Source: Bryobacterales bacterium (GTDB taxonomy: Bacteria > Acidobacteriota > Terriglobia > Bryobacterales > Bryobacteraceae). Taken from it: 64,000 bases of DNA. Shown in pieces: positions 17,711 through 25,698 of the stretch. The stretch is from positions 78,284-142,283 of the forward strand of contig PNAJ01000146.1 of NCBI GenBank assembly GCA_003170295.1. The letters run 5' to 3'. Each line of letters begins with the position of its first letter. The first letter of the stretch is position 1. Below the pieces are notes generated by a model. The model saw nothing but the letters and a program-made list of their open reading frames with translations, made no database searches and had not been told where the DNA came from. A program made the position numbers and the translations under genes.

Positions 17711-19812
17711 TTCTTAGCCGGTTCCGGTCTCTTGCTCAACTCTTCCGCTTTGATGCCGGTATTGAGCTTGATCTCCGAGACAGCCGCTTCTCCCGATTTT
17801 TTTCCGTTCTGCTCGATCAAGACCTTGAACGGCAGCTTGATGCCGTCCACCTCGCGCCAGTCCGAGTACGTCTCCTTCACTTCAGACGGCGGACCGCCCA
17901 TGGCCGTTTCCTTGTAGATTTGACGAATAGGTAATCCGGTTCGCTCGTCGAACTCGACACGAACGCGCTCGCCCTCGGCGGTCGAAATTTCCACTGCGTT
18001 CGGACCGGCCGCGTTCACCGTGCGCGATCGGTCGCGATCTGATAGGACAAGCGAAAACCACTCGCGGAAAATCTCGCCCTGCGCCTGCTTCAGCACCGGA
18101 GGAGGCATGGGCATCACGCCTTGCGGCAGCGACAGCCATCCCGATTTTCCATCCGTGTACGCGATAATTTTCCCGATCGGCAAATCCTGATCCTGGCGGA
18201 AGGCGCTGGGCGCAACCCAGCGATTCTGCTGCTTGATTTTCATGCCTCCAGCGGAAGGATCCATCGTCATGTCGGCCGACTGGGAATAATCTTTGACGGC
18301 CGCGATTTTGTCCGCGCCTCCCATCGCCTGTTGCGCGCGTTCGAGCAGCGCGCGCCCGCCTTCGAGCGACGCCGCGTCAGATTTTACGGTTTCCGATTTA
18401 GGCTCGGAAATCGTCAGATCGATCACATTGACCTTCCCGAGCGTCGATAGAGGCTTCCCGAATTCCTTCGGGTTCCCCACCGCAACGATCGCGAGATTTT
18501 CCGGCAGGAACCGCTCCTTGGCGACGCGCAATACATCCGCCCGCGTCACCGCCGAGATTGCCTTTTGATATTGGAAAAGAAAATCCTTGGGATAGCCAAA
18601 GTATTCGTAGCGCATCACGCGATTGAGCGTCTTCGCCGGACTATCGAAGAAGAACACGAAGCTGTTCAGCACGCCTTCCTTCGCTTCGTCGAGCTCGCGC
18701 GCGGTCACTTCCGTCGAGCGCATCTTATCGAGCTCGACCCGGATCGCCTGCAAAGTCTCGGTCGTCGATTGCGACTTGGTGCTGCCTCCGATGCGAAACG
18801 TTCCCGGATGATCCCAATTGGCCGCCCACTGCGCGCTGATGTCATACGCGTAGCCGAGCTTGGTCCGGATCTGCGACATCAGCCTGCTCGAAAATCCCTG
18901 CCCTAAAATATTCGCGGCGACTTGCAGCGCGGCGTAGTCTTTTTCACGCAGCGTGCCGCCCAGTTCGCCAATCGCGAAAAAAGTCTGCGTGACGTCCGCC
19001 TTCTCCGCGAAGTAAATACCCGGCGCGGGTTTCGCGCTAACCTCCGGGAACTTCGGCACGTCCGGCTGCTGCACGGTCCAATCGGCGAACAGCTTTTCGA
19101 GTTTCTCCTTCATCTCCGGAATCTTGAAATCGCCATAGACCGCCAGCATGATGTTCTTCGGAAAATAATAGCGGCGATAGAACTGGACCAGATCCTCGCG
19201 ATGAATGTGATTCAGGTCCTCGTACTCCACCTGCCATCCGTAAGGCGTGGTGGGTCCGTAAACGATTCGCATCATTTCGCGGTCCGGGATGGCGTTGGCG
19301 TCGTCGTTCCGCCGCGCGATCGCGCTGCGCGTCTGGGTGATCGCGAGGTCGAGCTTGTCCTGGCGGAACTCCGGCGCGGTCAGCACGTCCTTAAATACGC
19401 TCAATACCGTGTCGCTATTTTCCTTGAGCGCGGAAAAACTCATGCTCGCACTGGTCTCATCCATCGCGGATTCTACCGACGCCGCCATATTCTCCAGCTC
19501 TTCGTCGATCTGATCGCCGGTCTTCGATTTCGTGCCACCGGAGCGCAGCACCTGCGCTGTGAATTCCGAGAGCCCCTTCTTGTCCGGCGGATCGAACAGG
19601 TTTCCCGTATGGATCATCGCGAGCCCATGCACCAGCGGCAATTCGTGATCCTCGAGTAAAAACACGCGCATGCCATTCGACAAAGTAAACGACGCAGGCT
19701 CGGGAATCTTCACTTGCCGCAGCGGCGGATATTTCAGATCCTTGTAAGAAGGGACTGCCTGTTGCGCGAAAACTCCGCTGGCGAAACATATCGCGAGAAG
19801 GAGGCCTTTCAT
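17707..19812 (-). CDS. M16-family protein, non-catalytic type, fused to LolA-like domain
   Basis: A 701-residue exported protein. After a signal peptide (ending ASGVFAQ) come two M16 peptidase-type domains (about 35-250 and 250-450). The zinc-binding HxxEH site is missing; the equivalent region reads KKGLSEFTAQVLRSGGT, so this is the inactive partner of a heterodimer. The second part has the typical ILGQGFSSRLMSQIRTKLGYAYD. From about 480 a LolA-like domain follows, ending RPEPAKK. It overlaps the active M16 gene upstream (19809-19812, ATGA) and the LolA-like gene downstream, so three genes are coupled. The fusion suggests that peptidase and lipoprotein-like ligand binding act together in the periplasm. 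Confidence 0.88.
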   Translation of the reverse strand: MKGLLLAICFASGVFAQQAVPSYKDLKYPPLRQVKIPEPASFTLSNGMRVFLLEDHELPLVHGLAMIHTGNLFDPPDKKGLSEFTAQVLRSGGTKSKTGDQIDEELENMAASVESAMDETSASMSFSALKENSDTVLSVFKDVLTAPEFRQDKLDLAITQTRSAIARRNDDANAIPDREMMRIVYGPTTPYGWQVEYEDLNHIHREDLVQFYRRYYFPKNIMLAVYGDFKIPEMKEKLEKLFADWTVQQPDVPKFPEVSAKPAPGIYFAEKADVTQTFFAIGELGGTLREKDYAALQVAANILGQGFSSRLMSQIRTKLGYAYDISAQWAANWDHPGTFRIGGSTKSQSTTETLQAIRVELDKMRSTEVTARELDEAKEGVLNSFVFFFDSPAKTLNRVMRYEYFGYPKDFLFQYQKAISAVTRADVLRVAKERFLPENLAIVAVGNPKEFGKPLSTLGKVNVIDLTISEPKSETVKSDAASLEGGRALLERAQQAMGGADKIAAVKDYSQSADMTMDPSAGGMKIKQQNRWVAPSAFRQDQDLPIGKIIAYTDGKSGWLSLPQGVMPMPPPVLKQAQGEIFREWFSLVLSDRDRSRTVNAAGPNAVEISTAEGERVRVEFDERTGLPIRQIYKETAMGGPPSEVKETYSDWREVDGIKLPFKVLIEQNGKKSGEAAVSEIKLNTGIKAEELSKRPEPAKK

Positions 19813-21299
19813 TTCGCACCCCCTTCCGCCGGCGCTTGCGTATACGCTATCGTGCGTGTGTTTTCGATCAGATACGTTTTCGCCACGCGCAGAACATCGT
19901 CGGAAGTCACTTTGTTGAACTCCTCAAGCTCGGTAAACAGCTTTCGCCAATCGCCGAAATTGACGGAGTAGGCGCACAACTCAGACGCGAGGCCGGAATT
20001 GCTGTCGAGCTTCCGGATCAGCGCCGCGCGCAGTTTCATCCGCACCCGCGCGATGGTCGCATCGTCGACCTTATCCTTTTTCACATGCTCGATAATCGCG
20101 TAGAGAGCCTTTTCGTTTTCCTCGATCGAATGACCGGACGATGGAATCACGAAAAACAAAAACAACGACGGATACTTGCCCGACGGAAACGTGTCCTGGC
20201 TCCCGGCGCCCAGCGCAATCTTCTTATCGCGCACCAATTCCTTATAAATCAGGCCCGTGCGGCCCCCCGAAAGGATGTCGCTCAGCACGTCGAGCGCGGC
20301 ATTGTCAGAACTGTACTGCGACGGCCGTTTGTATCCGATCGCGAGAAACGGCTGCGCCGGAGTCTCCACTGCGACGCGTTTTTCGCCCTCCTGCTTCGGC
20401 TCGACCGTGCGCACCACCGGCGGCAGAGGAGCCTTGGGAAGCCGCGCGAAGTATTTCTCGGCGAGCCTTTTCGCCTCGGCCGGATTCACATCGCCCGCGA
20501 TGCCAATGGTGATGTTCCCCGGCGTGTAATATTTTTTATAGAACAACTCGGCTTCGGGCATGCGGAAGTTGTCGATGTCGCTCGCCCAACCGCCCGGCAT
20601 CACGCGATACGGATGCGCCTCGAACGCCGTCGCGAGCAGCGCCTCCACCAGTTTGCCTTGCGGGCTCGACTCGACGCGCATGCGCCGCTCCTCGCGCACC
20701 ACGTCGCGCTCCTTGTAAAACTCGCGGAACACTGGATGCAGGAATCGCTCGGATTCGAGTAGAAACCACAGCTCCATGCGATTCTGTGGAAAGCTGTAGT
20801 AGTAATTGGTGGAGTCTTCGCCCGTCCCCGCGTTCATTCCCACGCCGCCGTTGGATTCAACAATGCGGTCGTACTCGTTCTCCTCGACGAAGCTGTCGGC
20901 GGTGGCGATGGCGTCCTTCAGCTCCGCTCCGATCGCTTCAATTTTCTTTGGGTCTGACCGAAAACTCTTGCGCTTCTCCGCATCGAGCTTGTCGTAGACC
21001 GCCTCGATATGATCGAGCGCGGCCTTTTCCTTCGGCCAATTCTTCGTGCCGATGGTGGGCGTGCCCTTGAACGCCATGTGCTCGAACATGTGCGCGATGC
21101 CGGATTCGCCGCTGGGATCGTCCACGGAGCCGACGTTGGCGTAGGTGTGGAAGGAAACCACCGGCGCTTCATGCCGCTCGATAATCAAGAAGCGCATCCC
21201 GTTGGAAAGGGTAAATTCAGTGACTTTTTTCTCGAAGTCCTGGAGCGACTGGGCGCACAGCAGGCTGGGCAAAAGAAGAGCAAGAAGACGAACCCTCAT
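19809..21299 (-). CDS. M16-family zinc peptidase, catalytic subunit
   Basis: An exported metallopeptidase of 497 residues. The start at 21299 is preferred to a longer upstream frame because it gives a clean signal peptide (MRVRLLALLLPSLLCAQ). The inverted zinc site H70-x-x-E73-H74 lies in GIAHMFEHMAFKGT, followed by the M16 features GGVGMNAGTGEDSTNYYYSF and RMELWFLLESERFLHP. The C-terminal half carries LSDILSGGRTGLIYKELVRD. It is the active half of a pair with the following gene, with which it overlaps by four bases. Such peptidases cut small peptides; the substrate here is unknown. Confidence 0.92.
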   Translation of the reverse strand: MRVRLLALLLPSLLCAQSLQDFEKKVTEFTLSNGMRFLIIERHEAPVVSFHTYANVGSVDDPSGESGIAHMFEHMAFKGTPTIGTKNWPKEKAALDHIEAVYDKLDAEKRKSFRSDPKKIEAIGAELKDAIATADSFVEENEYDRIVESNGGVGMNAGTGEDSTNYYYSFPQNRMELWFLLESERFLHPVFREFYKERDVVREERRMRVESSPQGKLVEALLATAFEAHPYRVMPGGWASDIDNFRMPEAELFYKKYYTPGNITIGIAGDVNPAEAKRLAEKYFARLPKAPLPPVVRTVEPKQEGEKRVAVETPAQPFLAIGYKRPSQYSSDNAALDVLSDILSGGRTGLIYKELVRDKKIALGAGSQDTFPSGKYPSLFLFFVIPSSGHSIEENEKALYAIIEHVKKDKVDDATIARVRMKLRAALIRKLDSNSGLASELCAYSVNFGDWRKLFTELEEFNKVTSDDVLRVAKTYLIENTRTIAYTQAPAEGGAK

Positions 21300-21319
21300 G
21301 CCTTCCAGAGTAACGCGAA

Positions 21320-21481
21320 CTAATACGCCGGAGAATCGCTCGCCGGAAACGATTCCGCTGAAGCCTCGTCGACGATATCCCACTCTTCTTGTTCTTCGCG
21401 CCGTTCTGTTCGCGGGGCCAGAACGAACGCGAGGACCACTCCAAGACTTGCCCCAATGAGAAAGCTTGTAAACGCCCGCAT
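21320..21481 (-). CDS. Small YtxH-like membrane protein (53 residues)
   Basis: A short frame from ATG 21481 to TAG 21320 fills the space between frr and the M16 gene. The product starts MRAFTSFLIGASLGVVLAFV, one membrane helix, then APRTERREEQEEWDIVDEAS, a charged tail. This resembles YtxH-type or similar small single-pass proteins, which often begin with a helix ending in LAP(R/K). Codon use is GC-rich as in neighbours, and the position right after frr (5 bases) is that of an operon member. Function unknown. Confidence 0.6.
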   Translation of the reverse strand: MRAFTSFLIGASLGVVLAFVLAPRTERREEQEEWDIVDEASAESFPASDSPAY

Positions 21482-21486
21482 ACCGA

Positions 21487-22101
21487 TTACTTGATATCGA
21501 GAATATCTTTCTCTTTTGCTTTCGATGCCTGATCGATCTTGGCGATATGCGCGTCGGTGGTTTTCTGCACATCATCGAGCGCGCGGCGCTCTTCGTCTTC
21601 GCTGATCAGTTTGTCTTTGAGCAGTTTCTTTAAGTGCTCGTTGGCGTCACGCCGCACATTGCGCGCCGCTACCCGATGATCCTCGGCGACGGCGTGCAGC
21701 TTTTTGACGATTTCTTTCCTACGCTCCTCGGTCAGAGGCGGAACCGGGACGCGGATAATTTTCCCGTCGTTGGCCGGATTCAGGCCCATATCGGCGGTCC
21801 GAATCGCCTTCTCGATCGCCGCGATCTGCGAGACGTCCCACGGCTGGATCGTGATCAGCGACGGCTCCGGCACATGCAGGTTGGCGACCTGGCTGAGTGG
21901 CGTCGGCGTGCCGTAATAATCCACGCGCAAGTTGTCGAAAATCGCCACTGACGCGCGGCCCGTGCGAATGACCGAGATGTCGTGCTGCAAGCCCGAGATC
22001 ACTTTGTCCATGCGCGCTTTGGCATGGGCTTCCACATCCTTCACGGTCTTGAACGCGTTGCTCGTAGTTGCTGCTGCGGGTGCTGGTTGTTCTGGCTTCA
22101 T
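21487..22101 (-). CDS. frr: Ribosome recycling factor
   Basis: RRF splits post-termination ribosomes together with EF-G. The 204-residue product carries the conserved signatures VISGLQHDISVIRTGRAS, DYYGTPTPLSQVANLHVPEP, PWDVSQIAAIEKAIRTADMG and GKIIRVPVPPLTEERRKEIVK. It has an N-terminal extension of about 20 residues rich in alanine and proline, so a start further in is possible, but no other ATG lies close. It follows pyrH by four bases in the usual tsf-pyrH-frr order. Confidence 0.97.
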   Translation of the reverse strand: MKPEQPAPAAATTSNAFKTVKDVEAHAKARMDKVISGLQHDISVIRTGRASVAIFDNLRVDYYGTPTPLSQVANLHVPEPSLITIQPWDVSQIAAIEKAIRTADMGLNPANDGKIIRVPVPPLTEERRKEIVKKLHAVAEDHRVAARNVRRDANEHLKKLLKDKLISEDEERRALDDVQKTTDAHIAKIDQASKAKEKDILDIK

Positions 22102-22105
22102 ATTG

Positions 22106-22813
22106 TTAGTGGATGAGCGTGCCGATAGGCTCGCCCATCGTCATTCGCATTATATTGCCATGGACGTTCAAATTGAAAACCACGATCGCGAGCTTGTTGT
22201 CGCGGCACATCGCCACCGCCGAAGCGTCCATCACACGAAGATTTTTCGCGAGCACATCGGAATAGCTGATCTCGGCAAATCGCACCGCATCCTGGTTTTT
22301 CAGCGGATCTTTATCGTACACGCCATCGACCCGCGTCGCCTTTGCCACCACTTCGGCGTGAATTTCCAAGCCCCGTAGAGTCGCGGCCGTGTCGGTCGAA
22401 AAGTACGGATTCGACGTGCCCGCCGCGAAAATCACGATACGGCCCTTCTCCAGATGCCGGATCGCGCGCCGCCGGATGTACGGCTCCGCCACCTCGTGCA
22501 TTTCGATCGCGGTCATCACGCGCGTCGGGACGCCCGCCTTTTCGAGCGCATCCTGCAACGCGAGCGAGTTGATCACCGTGGCCAGCATCCCCATGTGGTC
22601 CGCCGCCACGCGATCCATGTTCTGCGCCGCCGCCGCGACGCCGCGAAAAAAGTTTCCTCCGCCCACCACCAGGCCGATCTGCACCCCGGTCCGCGCCACC
22701 TCCGCTACTTCCGACGCCAGAGCGGCCACACGCGACGCATCGATGCCGAAGGACCCTTCGCCCGCCAGCACCTCGCCACTCAATTTGAGGAGAATGCGTC
22801 CGTATTTCGCCAC
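22106..22813 (-). CDS. pyrH: UMP kinase
   Basis: Bacterial UMP kinase phosphorylates UMP to UDP for pyrimidine nucleotide synthesis; it is a hexamer of the amino-acid kinase fold. I take the GTG at 22813 as start because the family N-terminus reads MAKYGRILLKLSGEVLAGEG; an upstream ATG at 22912 would add a basic, unlikely extension that runs into tsf. Motifs: GLVVGGGNFFRG near 55, DHMGMLATVINSLALQDALE, FAAGTSNPYFSTDTAATLR and KATRVDGVYDKDP. Length of 235 is usual. It lies eight bases after tsf and four before frr. Confidence 0.97.
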   Translation of the reverse strand: MAKYGRILLKLSGEVLAGEGSFGIDASRVAALASEVAEVARTGVQIGLVVGGGNFFRGVAAAAQNMDRVAADHMGMLATVINSLALQDALEKAGVPTRVMTAIEMHEVAEPYIRRRAIRHLEKGRIVIFAAGTSNPYFSTDTAATLRGLEIHAEVVAKATRVDGVYDKDPLKNQDAVRFAEISYSDVLAKNLRVMDASAVAMCRDNKLAIVVFNLNVHGNIMRMTMGEPIGTLIH

Positions 22814-22820
22814 GTTGAAT

Positions 22821-23453
22821 TTATTCCGCCGCCGCTTTTTCCGAGGTGGACTCCGCCGCCGCATCGCCGACCTTGAACCGCACAAAGCGCGACACGGAAA
22901 TATTCTCGCCAAGCTTCGCGATCTTCGTCTTGATCACTTCGGCGATGGTAGTGGTATTGTCCTTGATGAACGGCTGCTCGTACAGGCAGACCTCTTCGAA
23001 ATACTTGTTCATGCGGCCCTCGACGATTTTGTCGGCCATCTTCTCGGGCTTGCCTTCGTTAATCGCGCGGGCGCGCTGAATCTCGCGCTCCTTGGCCAGC
23101 GCGGCTTCGGTCACGTCTTCTTTGCGAACGAACTGCGGATCGGCCGCGGCTACCTGCATCGCCAGATCCTTCACCAGCTCCTGAAAATCGTCGGTGCGCG
23201 CGACGAAATCGGACTCGCAGTTCACCTCGATCAGCACGCCCAATTGCGCGCCTGGATGAATGTACGTGCCAATCACGCCTTGTTTCGTCGATCGCAAAGA
23301 CTTCTTGCCCGCCGCCGCGATTCCGTGTTTCCGCAGCACCACTTCGGCTTCCGACAGATCGCCCTTCGCCTCCACGAGCGCCTTTTTGCACTCCATCATC
23401 CCCGCCCCGGTGCGCTCCCGAAGCTGCTTTACGAGTTGTGCGCTGATTTCCAT
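22821..23453 (-). CDS. tsf: Elongation factor Ts (short form)
   Basis: EF-Ts is the nucleotide-exchange factor of EF-Tu. The 210-residue protein has the N-terminal UBA-like domain (VKQLRERTGAGMMECKKALV) and the hallmark GVLIEVNCESDFVARTDDF. Its core is shorter than that of the ~280-residue enterobacterial protein, as in Thermus-type EF-Ts with one core subdomain. The tail is alanine/serine-rich. It is transcribed with pyrH and frr; a palindromic repeat separates it from rpsB, which may modulate read-through or mRNA stability. Confidence 0.96.
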   Translation of the reverse strand: MEISAQLVKQLRERTGAGMMECKKALVEAKGDLSEAEVVLRKHGIAAAGKKSLRSTKQGVIGTYIHPGAQLGVLIEVNCESDFVARTDDFQELVKDLAMQVAAADPQFVRKEDVTEAALAKEREIQRARAINEGKPEKMADKIVEGRMNKYFEEVCLYEQPFIKDNTTTIAEVIKTKIAKLGENISVSRFVRFKVGDAAAESTSEKAAAE

Positions 23454-23466
23454 AAATGTCCTCTGA

Positions 23467-23556
23467 GAAAAATGGGGACAGAACTCTCTGTCCCCGCGTC
23501 CAACTGATTCTCGCCACGCTCACCGATGGCCGTGGACAGAGCGGTCCCCATTTTTC
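23467..23556. repeat. REPIN-like inverted repeat, GGGGACAG family (copy 2)
   Basis: Arm 23467-23494 (AATGGGGACAGAACTCTC core) faces arm 23534-23556 on the opposite strand, with ~39 bases between. It is the same family as 9447-9553. It sits inside the rpsB-tsf operon, where it would form a strong hairpin in the mRNA. Confidence 0.75.
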
Positions 23557-23605
23557 GGCGCCCGGTTATGCGCGGCACAACGATACTACTAATTCCGGAT
23601 GACCA

Positions 23606-24523
23606 CTACTGATTCCGGGTAACCAGCTCTTCGGCGGCTTCGGCTGCGGCTTCCGCCGCCGGACCCTTGCGGGAGACCGAATTCGACGGCAGATCTTCAT
23701 CCGACACCAGGCTCTCCGACATGAGCTGCTCGGCGTACTTCGGATCGATGTACTGCGCGTATTCCGCGTCGTCCAGCGGCACGTCATCGCCCGCCGGTTT
23801 CTCGGCTGCCGCTAAGTCGTGCTCCGTTACCAGCTGCCGGCCCTCGACCACCGCGTCCGAAATCTTGTTGGTGAACAGACGGATCGCCCGTAACGCGTCA
23901 TCGTTGCCGGGAATCACGTAATCCACCTTGTCCGGGTCGCAATTGGTATCGACCACGGCCACCACCGGAATCCCGAGCTTGCGCGCTTCCTCGACGGCGA
24001 TCGCTTCCTTGTTCGAATCCACCACGAAGAGCAAGTCTGGCAATCCGTTCATGTCCTTGATGCCGCACAGATTCTGGTTCAGGTGCTTGCGCTCCCGTTC
24101 CAGGCGCACAATTTCTTTCTTCTGGCGCCCTTCCCAGTTGTTCTCCGTAGCCATCGCGTCCAGTTCCTTCAACTTCTTGATGGATTTCTGAACCGTCGCC
24201 ATGTTGGTGAGCAGTCCGCCCAGCCAGCGCTGATTCACGTAGTACATGTTGCAGCGCGTAGCTTCTTCGGCGATGGCTTCCTGCGCCTGGCGTTTGGTGC
24301 CGACAAACAACACCGTTTTGCCCGACGAAGCCATTTCCTGCACATACCGCATCGCGTCTTTGAACAGCTTCAGAGTCTTCTGGAGATCGATAATATAGAT
24401 CCCGTTACGTTCGCCAAAGATGTATTCTTTCATCTTTGGATTCCAGCGCTTGGTCTGGTGCCCGAAGTGAACGCCTGCTTCGAGCAATTCTTTCATGCTA
24501 ATCGACGGCAAAAATGCCTCCAT
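23606..24523 (-). CDS. rpsB: 30S ribosomal protein S2
   Basis: S2 binds the 30S head-body junction. The start at 24523 gives MEAFLPSISMKELLEAGVHF, matching the family; the downstream ATG at 24496 (MKELLEAG) is an alternative. Signatures: GHQTKRWNPKMKEYIFGERN, IIDLQKTL, FVGTKRQAQ, YVNQRWLGGLLTN, DLLFVVDSNKEAIAVEEA and PGNDDALRAIRLF. With 305 residues it is longer than the ~240 of E. coli, because of an acidic, alanine-rich tail of about 60 residues. A 160-base leader precedes it; tsf follows after a REPIN. Confidence 0.96.
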   Translation of the reverse strand: MEAFLPSISMKELLEAGVHFGHQTKRWNPKMKEYIFGERNGIYIIDLQKTLKLFKDAMRYVQEMASSGKTVLFVGTKRQAQEAIAEEATRCNMYYVNQRWLGGLLTNMATVQKSIKKLKELDAMATENNWEGRQKKEIVRLERERKHLNQNLCGIKDMNGLPDLLFVVDSNKEAIAVEEARKLGIPVVAVVDTNCDPDKVDYVIPGNDDALRAIRLFTNKISDAVVEGRQLVTEHDLAAAEKPAGDDVPLDDAEYAQYIDPKYAEQLMSESLVSDEDLPSNSVSRKGPAAEAAAEAAEELVTRNQ

Positions 24524-24598
24524 AAACTCTTTTGTAGAGTCTGTAAGCCCGTGCTGCGGCCCTAAGCGGAATTTGCAGCGTGGGAGGTGAATAACGAA

Positions 24599-24622
24599 GG
24601 GCGCGTCAGCAAACACGCGCCC
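24599..24622 (-). other. Stem-loop in the rpsB leader
   Basis: A perfect 8-base stem (GGGCGCGT/ACGCGCCC) with an 8-base loop lies ~75 bases upstream of the rpsB start. It is followed on the minus strand by TTCGTTATT, too poor in T for a clear terminator. It may be an attenuator or a leader structure; function is inferred. Confidence 0.4.
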
Positions 24623-24668
24623 CAAAAACGATCAAAAGAACCAGTCCATCAAATCTCTCAAGCTTGCT

Positions 24669-24704
24669 CGCGGCGAACGCCGCGCCAAAAGGGCCGGAGG
24701 CCCT
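24669..24704 (-). terminator. Probable terminator after rpsI
   Basis: Overlapping the rpsI stop, the minus strand reads AGGGCC-TCC-GGCCCT-TTT (24687-24704), a tight hairpin with a short T run. A second hairpin follows directly (24669-24685, CGCGGCG-TTC-GCCGCG). Together they may end the rplM-rpsI transcript or attenuate it before rpsB. Confidence 0.5.
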
Positions 24705-25095
24705 AGCGTTTGGAGAACTGGAAGCGTTTGCGAGCGCCCTTTTGGCCGTACTTTTTGCGCTCGTGCTGGCGCGCGTCGCGCGTCAACATTCCCAATTCCT
24801 TCAGCTTCGCGCGCAACTCCACGTTAAATTCCAGCAGCGCCCGCGCAATGCCCAGTTTCGCCGCGCCCGCCTGGCCTGTTGGCCCGCCGCCCGCGGTGGT
24901 GATTAAAATATCGAATTTGTCCGCCGTTTCCGTTGCCAGCAGAGGCTGCCGCACCACGGCTCGCGATGCTTCGCTCGGAAAATAATTCTCGAAGGTCCGC
25001 CCGTTCACCGTGATGGTGCCCTTGCCCGACCGCAAAAACACCCTCGCCACCGCTCGTTTACGGCGGCCCGTTCCCAAATGTTGTACCAACGCCAT
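24703..25095 (-). CDS. rpsI: 30S ribosomal protein S9
   Basis: S9 contacts the anticodon of P-site tRNA through its C-terminal tail. The 130-residue product begins MALVQHLGTGRRKRAVARVF, continues with GKGTITVNGRTFENYFPSE and VRQPLL, has GGGPTGQAGAAKLGIARAL in the middle, and ends with the basic KKYGQKGARKRFQFSKR, where the final SKR is the conserved tRNA-contacting end. It follows rplM by 15 bases in the universal rplM-rpsI order. Confidence 0.97.
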   Translation of the reverse strand: MALVQHLGTGRRKRAVARVFLRSGKGTITVNGRTFENYFPSEASRAVVRQPLLATETADKFDILITTAGGGPTGQAGAAKLGIARALLEFNVELRAKLKELGMLTRDARQHERKKYGQKGARKRFQFSKR

Positions 25096-25110
25096 TCTAA
25101 TAATTCTTCC

Positions 25111-25542
25111 TTAACCGATCGTCAACTCAGTGGGCTTCTGCGCCTGATGAGGGTGCTTCGGACCAGCATAAACCTGCAGCTTCCGGTACATCTGCTTCCC
25201 CATCTTCGTTTTCGGAAGCATGCCCTGGATCGCCTCTTCAATCATCCGCGTGGGACGAGTCTGGCGCACTTTTTTTGCCTGCGTCTCCGTCAGTCCGCCC
25301 GGATAACCCGAGTGACGGCGATAAAGCTTCTGTTCTTCCTTGCGGCCCGTCAACCGGACTTTCTCGGCGTTCACCACGACCACGTGGTCGCCGGTATCGA
25401 TAAACGGTGTGTAACTGGGCTTATGTTTGCCCATCAGCAACAGGGCGGCCTTGCTCGCCACCCGCCCCAACACAGCTTCCTCGGCATCGATCAAGTGCCA
25501 GTGGCGCTCGATCCCGGGGGCTGATGGAATTGCGGTTTTCAT
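25111..25542 (-). CDS. rplM: 50S ribosomal protein L13
   Basis: L13 is an early-assembly 23S rRNA-binding protein. The 143-residue product has WHLIDAEEAVLGRVASKAAL, GKHKPSYTPFIDTGDHVVVV, NAEKVRLTGRKEEQKLYRRH and MIEEAIQGMLPKTKMGKQMYR, all typical. It is the first gene of the rplM-rpsI pair, and a candidate promoter lies about 40 to 70 bases upstream. Confidence 0.97.
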   Translation of the reverse strand: MKTAIPSAPGIERHWHLIDAEEAVLGRVASKAALLLMGKHKPSYTPFIDTGDHVVVVNAEKVRLTGRKEEQKLYRRHSGYPGGLTETQAKKVRQTRPTRMIEEAIQGMLPKTKMGKQMYRKLQVYAGPKHPHQAQKPTELTIG

Positions 25543-25581
25543 TTAGACAGACCTTTTCCGTGCGAGTTCTTAGACCTTCTC

Positions 25582-25611
25582 AGAGTACCGAATCGCGCGG
25601 GGGGCTGTCAA
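25582..25611 (-). promoter_or_regulatory. Candidate promoter of rplM-rpsI
   Basis: A perfect TTGACA (minus strand of 25606-25611) is followed after 18 bases by TACTCT (25582-25587), about 40 bases from the rplM ATG. The -35 is perfect; the -10 is weak. It is the only such pair in the intergenic space. Confidence 0.45.
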
Positions 25612-25698
25612 ACGGGGGTAGTCAGGCATTAGTTGGTTGATCCTAATGGTGGCGGTCTCGCAAAATTCACTTTTTGGCCGGCGTAAGCGGTTTCTCCT

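Noticed and set aside
22389..23507. A 372-codon plus-strand frame over pyrH and tsf
   Set aside because: Both underlying genes are certain, and the frame has no family features.
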